64,000 nucleotides of DNA from Diprion similis (GCF_021155765.1 NC_060107.1:4884501-4948500), one strand, 5' to 3'. Numbered from the stretch's first letter, positions 25,869-38,146 are shown. A program made the numbers and translations. Notes: a model not told the origin generated them from the letters alone.

Positions 25869-26594
25869 CTACAAAATGGTGCAATCGTCACAACCCCCAC
25901 AATCGACATCCCCTTCGCAACAACCATCTCCGCAACAACCGTCACCGCAACAATCGTCACCGCAACAACCATCTCCACCAGAATCACTTTCCCAAGAGTT
26001 TCCATGATGTACGTAGTGATGGCAAGAGAGATCAGGCACTACGATCGGTAAAAAATCGAGTTCTGTCATTTTTCTGAGCTGTTCTCTCTTCTTGGCTGCT
26101 TCGTCGTCGGTAGATACGATAATGACCGATTGCGGATTAGGCGGTTGCGGTTCTCCCGCTGCCAGGACTGACTCCTTGAATCCAATCGCCGATGGTTCCG
26201 GCTGCACTGTTATGGAAGCTGTGGGATCGGGTTGCGGCTGCGATATCTCCACCAATGGGATTCCCAGCGCAGGATGATTTTCAAGTAAGGAAGACGGTCT
26301 GGTCTGACTTCTCTCCGCGATTTTATCTTGAGCCATAACAGAGCTGTAAGAAGGCGGATCCATGCCGTGGTCATCCACTGGGTTCAACAACTGCAGCGAA
26401 GGAGCAGAAGGACCTGACGATGCGTTTCCGAGGTCTGAAGGATCCCCGCGTTCCTCCCTGGAGAGTAAGAATGACTGGAATCAACCAATCATCGATCACG
26501 CATTTCATTCGGAATTCAAAGTTTCGGATAGTTTTTTACTCACCATCTCTTTCGAGGATGTCTCCGTGCCTGCGGTCGACTTTGGATGATCCAT
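25869..26594 (-). CDS. Gene B: PSAP/PPSY protein with Gly-Asp-Cys tail
   Basis: Function unknown; a paralogue of gene A. The first coding exon runs from ATG at 26594 to 26544 (17 codons, donor GTGAGT). The second is best placed at 26453-25869, giving a phase-0 intron of 90 nt and 211 residues. The acceptor chosen (GGGAG) is weaker than the nearby CTCTCCAG, but only it keeps frame. PSAP is at residues 32-35 and PPSY at 50-53 followed by SSVMAQD, matching gene A (PPPYSSVVAQD). The middle is Pro/Glu rich. The tail repeats GDGCC about four times and ends in CDDC, giving a dense cysteine cluster with acidic residues and no membrane helix. This may bind metal or be lipid modified. The exon with the start begins near 26676 after TTTCAG. 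A TTTATT (AATAAA on minus) lies about 250 bases past the stop. Confidence 0.7.
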
Positions 26595-26699
26595 AGCTAG
26601 CAATGTCGTTGCTCGTGCAACAGGTGAAAATCACGATCGACGACTGCAGGTGAACTTAGTTACCTCCACCTATCAGCTGAAATGGAAAAAACATACGGT

Positions 26700-28520
26700 T
26701 TTTCTTATTGTCTGTGTAAAATTTGGGTTATTGTACAAAACTCTCCAATATTCATGAATTACGTTACTAAACTGTGCCAAACTTAGTTTACCCCATGTAT
26801 AATAATAACATTGTAAATCTATGGACAAAATGAAAAAAGGCGCACAGTTCGGTAAAAAAAAAAAAACGGACGAATTAATTTTTAAGTCAACAAGGAATTC
26901 GAAAATTCGTTCAGCGAGCATCCGTCGAGCGTATAAGAACCCGAGAGCCATATCCTTGCGGATTCGATCCCACCGTGTTATTAGAGTATTTTTTTAGTGA
27001 ATCCTAAAATCAGTGATATAAGATTGATATTTCAGGTAATCACTCAGAGTTCCACTGAATTCTTCTTTTTCCACTGCGGTTTTACCAAAATTAAACTCGG
27101 AAAATCCATTCTAGTATCACCAATCTATCACCAACAAGTTTTATTTTTCAATAAAATATTTCCGCATTATTTAACTTAATTTCAGTAGATTTTGAATGAA
27201 TTTGGAATTCACTATAATTTTAGTGGAGTAAGAAATCATTTCGATTTCAATATTATGCTTGTGGTGGAGTCAAAAATTTATATTTCAGTGATTTTTCGGT
27301 AGGCCTTGAGTATGCTTCTTATACAAATACAGTGTAAGAAATACTTAACTACACCGTAAGAACAAATAATTGTAATTTCGGTTCAATTTCAGTGGAATGG
27401 AATCCGCCAGGGTTATAAGCAAAGCATGACATTACACGTCTTGCCCAAAGTCACTTCAAATTGACTGAAACTTGGGCAGATCTTCTACAAATATCACTTG
27501 TTCTTATAATATAACATTCAAAAAAGTAAAGAGATGAAATGAACAAACATAGTGCGTTGGCGATTGTTCTTGCATAGCTCATTTTTGAAGGGGAATGTAT
27601 ATGCTCTAAGAGCTGAAGAGTAACTAGGGTGAGACAAGAGAGCGAATGCGCAAAGCCATGGGGACGATGGAGAAGACGGAATTTGTCAGGTTGCCAGATT
27701 GCTTCGCAGCGTTGCCAAGTATCTCGCTATAGACTGTGCCTCGTAACTCGTGCCACAATCGTGATCGCACTTTACGAAAGCATGGTCAGGAGCAGGTGTG
27801 AAACACACGATTTAAACAATCACGCGAAATTGATGAACATTGATTAATTTTTTTTTATAAATTAGTATTGCCTCAAAAAATATATAGAAGACTTCAGCTG
27901 TCATCCATCGGAGCTCACCATCAGACAAAACATTTCTTTCTTCTATATATGAACTGGAATTCGAAGTAATGTCATTGTTAAATATATTTACTGCGATAAA
28001 AATTATAAGAAAATGGCAAAAAACTATGCTTTTGTGTTTAAGCACTTCTAAAAAATGCAATTTTCAATCTTTTTAGAGCAAGTTTCATTCACGTAGAAGA
28101 AAGACATATCCTTATAGTAAATTTAAAACACAATCTGATGGTGACTTCCAGGGTGTGGCAACTGATATCTTCTACATTTTCTAAGGAAATACTTAAAAAA
28201 AATCACGATATTTATTTTAATATCTGCACAAAATGTTCTCAAAGTTTCAACAAATTGTGTATATCCTTTTCTTGCCAAAAATTTCGTAAAAATCACTAAA
28301 TAAACGTAGTCATATCGCACTTCGGGTTCTTTAAATGTACTTGACGATTGCATGGCTCATTGTTGCTCATGTCTCAACGTAATTCTCAAATTATTTAACG
28401 TAGGAAATAAAAAATAACAATTACCGTCATGTTGATAATGGGAGTATTAACCCAGGTGAATACTTCGTTTATTTACCCAGGCTATTAGTAGCTTGTATCA
28501 GACGAGCATTACTACCATTA
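26700..28520. other. Intergenic stretch between B and C
   Basis: AT-rich sequence with no supported gene. Short frames carry homopolymer-derived residues. A 5' untranslated exon and promoter for B would be expected near 26.7-27 kb, but no unique candidate stands out. Confidence 0.4.
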
Positions 28521-28531
28521 GGTTGAGTCCA

Positions 28532-29590
28532 TTCGCACTGAGGATGGAAAGTATCAAGTAGAACCGCAACTGCTGCAGCAGATGAACATGCTTCAGTGTA
28601 AGTATGTGAACCCTGACCTCATTATGTACGAATGGATTACATGTTTGTGGTATTGGGAAGACTTGGCTACACAAACATCCGACAATGTCGATACGACAAT
28701 CACTGTCAACAAGTATTCTTACTATTGAAATTTACGAGCTGGCTGAAGTGTATTGACCGGCACTACGTATTGTTGTTTGGCAGTCTGAAGATAAAGTAAC
28801 GTTGGTTACAACACTGTACACGTTATCTCAATCCGTCATCTCTGGGGAGAAAAAAGTGTATCGCGGTTTTGAGAGTTCTTGCATCACAAACAAACACATT
28901 AAAAGCCTGGCAGCTTCGTGGGTGCATTAATATATCTTCTCAACAACAGCTGATGTTTTTTCCACGTACAAACTAGTCCGCACCAACGTTCACCGAGGAA
29001 CACAAAACTGCAACTGCAGCCTAACAGTGTCTCTCCCGTTTCGTACTACTACCAGCAGCTGATGACTGCAGTCGACAAGAATTGAGGAGGGGGATTGAGA
29101 ATGTGGTTTATGGGTGGCCAATGGTGAAGTGCATGTTGTAAAGCTTTCCATCTCTCTCATGAATTATTTGGATGAGAACCCATGCACCGTAGAAAAGTAT
29201 ATGCAGCCGAATAGCAGAACGAACATCGGATGTGACAACTCATGGATGCATTAACAAACACACACTAGCAATTTCATGGAAAGTACGTGACGTGGACGAA
29301 ACTACACTGCAACCTGGAATCCATTGACTTTTGATGGCGTCGTGTGTCCGCCTCAACGGGTCCAAGGCTGAGTTAAGCTACCTACGTTACCTTCGTTTCT
29401 TCGGATTCGAATGACGATGAGTCAGTCATCAAGGGAGGATACCACCTTCTCCGGGCCCTTCGATTATGAACAATTGGTCATGGGGGTCCCACCTAAGTCG
29501 TCATTCGGCTTTACGTACCTGTTTGTGAACGTTCAAAATGGTCCCAGCAGATTTAAACACATATTCAACCGTTGTTGTAGTTGAATTCTG
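28532..29590 (+). pseudogene. Possible decayed coding sequence, unidentified
   Basis: Several open stretches on plus have ordinary protein-like composition, interrupted by stops and frame changes. The first follows an acceptor-like TACCATTAG at about 28523-28531 and stays open for about 65 codons (including MYEWITCLWYWEDLATQ) to a stop at about 28728. Another open segment follows in a different frame (VTLVTTLYTLSQSVISGEKK near 28800-28860). A third lies at about 29380-29585 (including GPFDYEQLVMGVPP). None is low-complexity, unlike most frames in this window. I do not recognise the family. An ancient pseudogene or transposon open frame is possible, as is chance. Confidence 0.3.
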
Positions 29591-30316
29591 ATCGTTCTTC
29601 TTATGCAAGTCACGGTTATCATTAGCGCGATGAAACACAATGAAAGGTGTTTGAACCCAATGATGAAATTCTTTTGCTCTCTACTTTTTATATCTTACGG
29701 AAAGGAGATCCAACTTCGTTAAAGGGTGACTTTTCGTCAGAGCCAAGAAGTCTTCATATAGCTACGAAATTGTGCAATCCCTTGCGCAAAAAAATTTTTC
29801 CTGTTCTCAGTTTCGAGATTAATTTCTAGTACTTTATTAATTTATTATTATTCTAGTACACGACAAGTATTTTTCAATTTAAGTTCGACAGAATTTCAAT
29901 TATAACAGCAAAGATTACAAGATTTTTGTCATTGTCACGAATAAGTGGGGCCTATGAGTAGATATAAATTTACACCATTTAAAAATGCCCGATATGGTCT
30001 GCCGGAAGGTGTCCGTTTAACCGTAGCCTCACTTCTTGGCAATTCTGCATCGCACATTTTAGTTGCCTCTGATTAATATTACATAAACGTTGGACTTTAT
30101 CTTAGTATTCCTCTTTCCTTTGTATCTTTCTTTTGTATCCGTGTCACTTCTTATCATTTGTGACAAGTTCATTATCTAAAAGGACTATGTGTGACTTGCG
30201 ATAAGAAGCAAAATTGAATGACTTACTCGTTATAGTATAATTGATACCACAACAAATCACGAAGCAATACCCAACCTTCAAAAGTTGGTCCATCATGGTC
30301 GCGAATCTTCGTGAGG

Positions 30317-30664
30317 CTAGTCGTCGCAGCAATCTCGCGAGCAACAGTCTATCTGTGAACAGCACTTGTAGAAAAGACAATAGCAGAGGATTTCACATAA
30401 GAACTGTAAACAACAACCCCGACAGCTTTCAACGTCGTTTCTTCGGCTGGAGTTCTCAGGCGTATAGAAAGCTGCACGGATCCCTGTGTTGGGATTTGAA
30501 ACTAACTGACCAATCTCGTTCTGATGACGATTATTGGCTGCCTTATTTTCAGTGAGCTTAATCAATTCTTGACGTAAATCTCGATGATCGTGCTTTGTAT
30601 TCAGAACAGTTTGCGGGCCAACTGCTTCAGTAAAACTTAACCTTCTTACATGATTCGGTTGCAT
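30317..30664 (-). CDS. Gene C: small cysteine-tail protein
   Basis: Function unknown. A single exon of 115 codons from ATG at 30664 (A at -3) to the stop at 30317. The first 80 residues are polar and charged with no PPxY or PSAP motif. The last 35 are cysteine rich (CCLQFLCEILCYCLFYKCC, then further CC pairs) and end in Asp-Asp, resembling the tail of gene A in spacing and gene B in its paired cysteines. The cysteine segment is also hydrophobic (LCEILCYCLFY), so it may insert into or attach to a membrane. About 300 bases upstream is a relic of the family's first coding exon (ATG at 30967, MNPSKPIARTIEL) with the shared leader block. It has no usable splice donor and reads into a stop, so gene C appears to have moved its start to the second exon. 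Confidence 0.5.
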   Translation of the reverse strand: MQPNHVRRLSFTEAVGPQTVLNTKHDHRDLRQELIKLTENKAANNRHQNEIGQLVSNPNTGIRAAFYTPENSSRRNDVESCRGCCLQFLCEILCYCLFYKCCSQIDCCSRDCCDD

Positions 30665-30901
30665 GGTAATGGTCCGATGGTAGAAGAGCTAAAAACTGAT
30701 TTTTTCAGATACTGATGTGCCTTTGTTCCAAATCAATCAACGAGCTGCGAGAGGGTGGACCCAAAACTCTTTCTACTGGTTCCGACGCACTTATCTGCAA
30801 ATGTGAAGTAAAAAAAACTGACAATTCATAAGTAAGATCTGCAGGATCATGGAGTGAGGAAAGCTGGAAGCATGCGATACTTGATCACAAGCTGAAGGTC
30901 C

Positions 30902-31044
30902 TTAAAAGAGATTCGAATTCGAATTGACAAGTTCAATTGTTCTAGCTATTGGCTTTGAAGGATTCATAGCTTGCAGCGTGGCTATCGATGCAACAGGTGG
31001 AACGAACAATCAACGGCTGGAAAACTTGATCAGCTACACGTTAA
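30902..31044 (-). pseudogene. Relic of family first coding exon upstream of gene C
   Basis: The segment starts at an acceptor (TTTTTTTAG ending at 31045) and carries the conserved leader block at 30989-30999. It has an ATG at 30967 in the same position relative to that block as in gene B. The frame encodes 21 residues and stops at 30902. No GTRAG-type donor follows, unlike A, B and psiA'. It may now act as an upstream open reading frame in the gene C leader. Confidence 0.5.
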
Positions 31045-32221
31045 CTAAAAAAATCAAACACTGGTACCGTAACTGCGCGTGTCGGGTGAGAATAAACCCG
31101 ATATCAGGACCGTTAAGACAGTATAAGATACCGATGATAAGTCCAGTGATTCACCAATATATTGGAATTGAATCGCGTTGATAAAACATTATTATTAGAG
31201 TAATAACATTCAAGAGAATAGAGTAAATTTGGTAATACTAGATCGGATAAAGTGAGTGTAACAATCTCGACGGTTCATTCTTATTGCTGTTGGAACTGTC
31301 GAAATATCGGTGAAAGGATCACTTATATTTCGAAATTGGACTCTTTGTTTACGATTCTATCTGTTATCTGTCGATTAGCTATCATTATCAGATTAGATAA
31401 TGTCTAGCAGAATCTTAGACTGTTTCCAACTACTGTAAACTCGATACACGGCAGTAATTATTGCTGAAAACTACTTGGCAGCCATGCTGACGTTGAATAT
31501 TGTGGAACGTGACGCAAATAGAGTTGAATATTTTTATCGACTTAGCAGAAACCCAGACCTACCTCAACTCAGCGACCCTAACACTATGACGTATCATTTC
31601 CACGAGACGCTAAACGGTCTCCTTGAGTATTAATACAACATCAGCCACTCCCGCACGCGACGAGTGCTCATTCATGACTGGTTAATGAAACACGTTCACC
31701 GGTTATAGCCGTTATCGAACATTGGATAAATTACGCGTTGCGGACGATAACGTAACCACAGCAAGGAAGCATTTATTTATTGCGAGGATTTATCTAGGAA
31801 AATCTTAATTCAATTTGTTCGTAGATATGAAAGTCGGATCTGTATGATCCTATGAGGAAATCGAACCGGTAGAATAAATTCCAGTGTGCCGTTGAAAATT
31901 GCAATTAACGGTAATTCGATCATGTATAATAAATACTTCTAGAACTATTTTACCAAATCACTGAAAACGGGATTAGAAGCAGCATAATATTTTGTCAGTT
32001 CTTCCGATGGTGAAATTACACGACGATCGATTTTTCCAAACTCTTGTATCACGCAATTGAACCCTGATCCTTTTCTCCAACGGCAAATAACGATTAGAAC
32101 AATAACGCGCAGATTCTTTGTCGACCATTATAACTTTCCTGCGATCTGATGATTCAGCGACGCCGCCGCTCAGCGAACGTCTCATTGTGCTCCTCAGCCT
32201 CCCATTATTACCTCCAGGGGA

Positions 32222-32316
32222 GTCTTGATATTGCCAAAATGACGTAGCATGTTAAAGGTTCGCGGGTATATGCGATATCGCGGGTTAATCAATGAAAAAG
32301 CTTTTGCGCAGAAAAT
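32222..32316. repeat. Dispersed repeat, copy 2
   Basis: Matches 25175-25270 in the same orientation. It shares GATATTGCCAA, ATGACGTA and the exact TTAATCAATGAAAAAGCTTT followed by TGCGCAG. Confidence 0.7.
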
Positions 32317-35072
32317 GTGCGCCTTACAGTTATTTCGTCTTATACGTCGTTCCGCCAAACCTTGATGAATTCATGACTCGAATCTCATACGTTATAGTCT
32401 ATAGCACAACGGAAGTGACGAGGAATTGGCTGATTGCAATTAATGGAGATCTCGCAGAGTATTTTGCGACAGATTCTCAGGGGTTGTGAATATCGGTATA
32501 GTAAATAAGCATGAAAGGTAGTACTTCTCAGTATGAATCCAAAAACTCGATCTAAGGGTAATTCGATAACGCTGAATAGAAATGTGATAATATTTTAGTA
32601 ATAAACCCCCGAAATCATAAAAATAAAAGGGTTAAACCGTGCAATTCGAAACCTATAATAACTTCATCAAACGATACCAATAGAAATATACAATCCTTTC
32701 TACGTTTTTTATTTTTTTCTCACCAACAATTTTAGTTCGACAAATTTCTCAATTTGTTTTATAATAATCTCGAGGATCGACTGCAAAATTATTATCACCA
32801 CTCGATTCACCGTCATCGAATTACCCTTAGATCAAGTTTCCGATTGCATATCCAAAAAGTACCACATTTCAATTTTTTTTCTGCACATCGATCGTTGCAC
32901 TCTGCACCTCGAAGCATTTCCTCCGTATTTACCGGGCATCGCACACTTTCTTCTTCCTTCCTTCCCTTCCACGTTCTCCTTATTTCGGGGCCTGTCTCAC
33001 TCCCTGCTCGTTTCGAGGCTCCTATCTCTTAAACTCGGTCTCAGAGCAGGCGCAGCCATACTTTACGCGAAGTGCGGCAGTAAAAATGTGTTACTACCGA
33101 CCGCAGTGGAATTGCCTGGAACGAGAGGTGGCGGTGCATCGAATGAAATCCCGCGAATAGAGCCGTTTCAAATCCTCAACTATCCTTCGCTCCTTCGTCC
33201 TCCCTTTTCTCGGCTTCCTCGTATTCCCTGCGCTGCCTTTTCCGTTTTTATTTATTTTTTCTTCTCCCTCGTTCTTTTTTTTTTTTTTATTTTTTTCTTT
33301 TTTCTTTGTAACCTGGATGCCGTCTGGTTTCCACCGCTCGTTACACCGAACAGTAACTACCCAGCAACCCTCCGTAAATCGTTGAAAATGTGGCGATTGT
33401 TTCGTTCCTCGAAACTCGATCCCAGACCAAATATCCCCGATTGCTTTTTCCGCAAATGAAAGCATCTAACTTGACAAGATTTTCTTTTGCACACTTCGAG
33501 AAAACCTAAATATATGCACGCCATTCGTCATCTCGATCAATTAAAATTGCTCCCGATTCAATCTCTTTTCTTCAATTTTTTATCCGCAATTTTCTTTGAC
33601 AAAAAAAGCCTCCGACTCTGTTGCACTCGGTAGCTCGGCTCGGGATTGGCCAAAAGATGCGGCCAATGGAGAACGGAGAAAAGATAGTAACCATGGCTGT
33701 CACTACTGCTTTATGGGGGAGTTTAATTTTAACTTACCTACTTTGTGACGCGTTAAAAAATTGCACCGGCAAAAGACAGCACGAAACAATCAATTTCTGG
33801 TTTATTTTCAGCACTTTTCCCGACTTTTTCCGTATTTTTATTTTTTTCCTTACCCTTAACTTCTTATTACCCCATTTTATTCAATCTAGGCCTCAATCTA
33901 TTGTTATATACCGACGTATATTATATACTATAGCGAAGTTTCTCCTTAAGTAAAATGATATCTAGGTTCAGAGAAACATCTTATCTTGTACAAACATTAT
34001 TTTCCGCATCGAACGGAAGTTCTTCTTCTCGTGTTTTCAGATCCGCTTCATCTTCCGCAACTCGATTCCCGTTATTTTTACCCTCTACGCGATATAATCT
34101 GCTTACGTTTCGTTCAATTCGACCACTAAAGCACCGATAGATACCATTTTATTTCTATGTTAGGAAATTCGTATCTTTTATCGAAGACGAGGGAGAGCCA
34201 ACTCGTTCGAACAGCTGCGCATATATGCACGAAATATTGTAATTACGAGCCTTACCGATCAATATATTTCATCTCTTTCTAGGACCTACGTCTGACCTGC
34301 GTCAGAGGGCTTCAAATTTGATTGACAATATTTGCGACGCGATATCTTATGTTCAACGCCTTGAAGGGATTCAAGTGATATTAGATTTTGAGTCGTTCGC
34401 CAAGCACTCGTCAAAGCGAGTATCTTACTAATTTGAATTAATTTCCTTCGCCTCGAAGAGAGGAAGGAGGCATCCTTAATGGAAAGTAGCTCTCAATTTT
34501 AGGACGATATTAATTGGCTGGCGTTCAAAGACGTGAAAATGTTGGTGTATATTTACACAATACATACACGTATATGTATGAATAAGCATTTCCCGCCTAA
34601 TTCATTCCAGAATAATAAGATGTAAATTTTTAAATATATATGTATGTATCAAAATCAACACGGAATAAAATTTCATTTGATTTATTCAAATTGGATACCG
34701 CGTGCACGTAAAATATTCAGCCGACTCGACGGAGTCACGTGCGATTTGACGTTGCACGTTTACATAAATAGCTTTCGCCGATTTTCGTCACCGTATTTCA
34801 TCGTCCCTGGCGGTCACACGGTTCGCAATTCTTTACGAACTGTCATTGCTGTAAATAGAGCAGCTTGTGAATGTCAGAGGCGTTGACGAGTTCATCGCGT
34901 ATGTAACGAGCGAAATTTAAAATTGTTCGTACAAATTTTCTCATTATTACCGTTGAAATTCCCCCCCGCAAAGAGATATTGAAAAAATTAAATAAAAACA
35001 GAGAAACGAATCAGCGAAAAAGTATTTTTCCTGCGGTGGTTGAAAAAGATACGGAGGGGAAGTTTAAGAAGT

Positions 35073-35076
<4 letters not shown>

Positions 35077-35104
<28 letters not shown>
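35077..35104. repeat. (AT)n microsatellite
   Basis: About 14 uninterrupted AT dinucleotides. Confidence 0.9.
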
Positions 35105-36211
35105 CTTGTGGAGACACAATTTAACTTGTGGCCGATCAAGATCGAGCCAGAGATAATCTAATCTACAATCGACCCTCCGTCTCGGCGAGTTACATTGATT
35201 TTTTACGACGTCATATAAACAGGAAAATGAGCACCGTCGGGTAAAACGAAGTCTTTAGTAAATCTACTAAATTGACCTCTGCGTCTTTTTCTGTTTATCT
35301 TTTCTTTCCTTATGTCGCAGAACTACACAGCAGTTTGAGCAGTTGATTTTCTCTCTTGTACCTTTTCGCAAACACCAAAAATAACATCAACATCACATCA
35401 CTTTTTAAAAACAAATTAACCGAATTTTGTTACCGGTATTTCATCAAACGAATTAAATATCTGTAAAATTTTGGACTTACCACGATTTTCCGGAAGCCAC
35501 AAAAAAAGCCTTTATTCTCCGTTCTCGAGATCAAGACGAAGGGGAGATAAAAAGCTTGCGGAGCGATCGAGGATTAAACAGGAGACGGAAACCGCCCGGT
35601 AAATGGATCACAAAACTGGGACGGAGGAAGAGAACGAACATCGAAGCTGAATTGGAATTAGTATTTTAGTGCGGGGCCAGGAGCCGAAGTACCGACGAAA
35701 CGGTCGGTGAAGGAGAAAACATTTGTTCGTATTTATTCAGTGTTTCGGATTCAAGCACGTTTATCTCGTTGAATATTGCTCCGCTATAATACATACATCG
35801 CATCTCGCTATCACTCGCATCATGCACGGTAAACACGTTACAATTTCACCGCATTTTATACGCGCGAATAAATCTGTTCGCAGAATTTCGAATCCGTATG
35901 AACTGATACGTATTCACAATTTAACCCCCAACCCCCGGAATTTAATGACAGCATGATTAGACACCTGTCGTTGTGTGCGGTATGATATCGTCATCATTGA
36001 TTGCAGGGAAAATCACTTAAAAGTGATCACTATTCATAATTTCTTTTAAATTTCCAGAAAATTAGTTTCCAGCTTTGATTACGTTACCGAATTATTCAGT
36101 CGAAATATTGTTTCAAAATTTATTTCATGCTTTTACACGTACTTTGACTATTGTATTTATACTTTTTATTGTCACCGTCATTAACGTGTAGCAAGCGTGT
36201 GTACTGTGTAA

Positions 36212-36213
<2 letters not shown>

Positions 36214-36248
<35 letters not shown>
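36214..36248. repeat. (AT)n microsatellite
   Basis: About 17 AT dinucleotides; further imperfect GTATAT repeats follow at about 36360-36410. Confidence 0.9.
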
Positions 36249-36250
<2 letters not shown>

Positions 36251-37160
36251 CGTAGAAAATATATCAAGACCTGCTTATCATACGTAGCTATCTAAGTACA
36301 CGTGTGTATAGTTACATCCTTGTATTGTTTTCTCTAAAAATAGATATGTGCATATTGTAGGCATATATGTATATGTATATATGTGTATATAACGATATGT
36401 ATAATATATAGGAAGCATGAGTGGCATTAATTTATTTCAATATAAATGTCGAAAGTATTTAAAGTGTAAAATTATCGATAAAAAAACTCGTGTAAACATG
36501 TTTGTAATAAAATTCTGAATGAAGATTAAAAAACTTGCTGTCTCAAAATATAAAATAAGTATAACAAAAACAGTCTTTAATCAGTCATGCCGCATCTCAA
36601 TTTACATTCAATGCGAACAACTGGTTTGAATAACTATTTGTACAACAGAGCTGTTAACATGCAGAAATTTAAAAACCAACCATCAAAACTCGTATATTCA
36701 GTAGGTATCATATAACTTCACGACCGATTCCAGCCTGACTCTATTTTGCCCAACATACATACCAAGGTTTGAATTATCGGTCTACGCTGTGTCTAAACAT
36801 GTTTCGTTATCGAAACCACGTATACCCGATAATGTAGGTACACCGTCCAAACTTGGCCAGCAAGCTACTTGGCCTGAGTAGTTGTAAGCGATACTTGAAC
36901 TATTCGATCTAACCATCACAGTATGCAGGACTTCGCGAATCACCGAGGCAACAGCGTAACCATGAAGCCATCAAGAGCTTCCGTTACGATTCCTGAGATC
37001 GATTAATAGACTTTCTATTCTATTCAACTATGACACAGATTTTCGCGAGGAACTACGCGAGGAAGATGTTAATCGGTGTATATCGGTGACCAGCACGTTA
37101 TTTTCTTAACACAAAGCACGCATAATCACTCCTTAAAATTACGAATCTGAAATCCGATGA

Positions 37161-38071
37161 CTAAGGTGTAAGCCTCTTCACATGCCTTTGGAGATGTTTG
37201 TTTCTGGTATTCCGTTTGAAGAGAGAGTGACCGAATCTGTGATCCGCGTCGTAAACGGTTGGTCGACTTTCCGAGTTTTTGAACTGAGGCAATTGCTTGA
37301 CGAACCCGATCGTAGCCCTGTTTAAAGCCTCGAAGTCGTAGTCACGAGGTGGCAGTGCTGAATTAGCCAAAGAACGTTGGTATCGGTTCTGATCGAGACC
37401 GTCGACCTTGCGGAAATCCTCTTGGAATTTCCAGCGCATTTCATCGTGCACCCACTCCTCCTGCAGTTGTTTTTGTTTTTTCCACTTTTGACCCAACCTC
37501 ACACCGATAACGATCCCTAACAAGATCGCTCCCATCGCTACGAAAATCTTCAAGTATAACCGAAATCCTGGTGAAATTCAAATATTATCATATCAGAATC
37601 AGGTCGAACTATTTCTATCATCTAGAAAAGTCACTGATGCCACTAATCCCAAAACGGTACCACAGCAATTATCCACAAGTATTCAAAAAGAACAGTACTA
37701 ACTCTAGAGGTAAAACAAAAACAATTACTTGGGCTCCTTGAATTGTCTGTTTGGGGAAAAATCCTTGGGACGATTGCACGGGCGGGTTGAGGTACGTTCA
37801 CCATGGGGTCGTGAATCGTAGAGCCGTAAGGGGTGCTGTTGAACACAAATTGTGACATCGGTTGTCCATTCTCTATGGGCACCTGGTTAACGGGGTTGTA
37901 GTACGGTGTGGTGTCCTGCTGAACCGGCGCCATTGTGGGATAGGGTGGAGGTTGCCTGGATTCCACCGGTACCGGGGTGTAAGTCCCCTGGGACTGCGGG
38001 GCCTTGAGACTGGAGTACGGGGGTGGCCGGAATTCAGATTGCGGCGCACTCGCTCCCGGTTTGCCCATCAT
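37161..38071 (-). CDS. Gene D: double PPPY protein with membrane helix, long tail
   Basis: Function unknown. A 5' untranslated exon ends at 38147. The next exon starts at 38082 and carries tandem ATGs at 38071/38068, coding to 37729. The last exon is 37567-37161. The coding intron (161 nt) is phase 1, donor GTAATT and acceptor CACCAG. The protein has 249 residues. PPPY occurs at residues 16-19 and again at 41-44. The proline-rich half runs to about residue 114, followed by one hydrophobic helix (about 119-137, KIFVAMGAILLGIVIGV) and a charged tail of about 110 residues ending in basic residues. There is no signal peptide, so an N-terminus-in, single-pass orientation is likely, which would put the PPxY motifs in the cytosol. 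The tail is far longer than in paralogues E, G and I and is unlike anything I recognise. The first half is about as similar to gene E as expected from a recent tandem duplication. Confidence 0.75.
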
Positions 38072-38146
38072 GGGGTAGGCCTCTGAAAAAAGTCAGATGA
38101 GTGTGATGTTTTGCAAGTGCTTGATGTGAAAATGAACACTGGTCAC

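Larger units (their letters stand above)
31100..37090. other. Intergenic stretch between C and D
   Basis: No gene is supported over about 6 kb. It holds the second copy of a dispersed repeat (32222-32316), two AT microsatellites (35077-35104 and 36214-36248) and homopolymer tracts near 33270. Opposing frames of 123 codons at 33088-33465 span a T-rich tract and are not convincing. Confidence 0.45.

Noticed and set aside
26454-26459. Stronger-looking acceptor CTCTCCAG for gene B exon 2
   Set aside because: With the phase-0 donor at 26544 it would put the PSAP/PPSY region out of frame; the adjacent GGGAG site keeps the family frame.
28532-29590. Considered a hexamerin/storage-protein identity for the broken plus-strand coding stretch
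   Set aside because: Only vague composition similarity; none of the hallmark motifs could be placed, so no family is claimed.
33088-33465. Two opposing 123-codon frames
   Set aside because: Both span a T-rich tract, and overlapping sense/antisense frames of equal length without motifs are likely chance.
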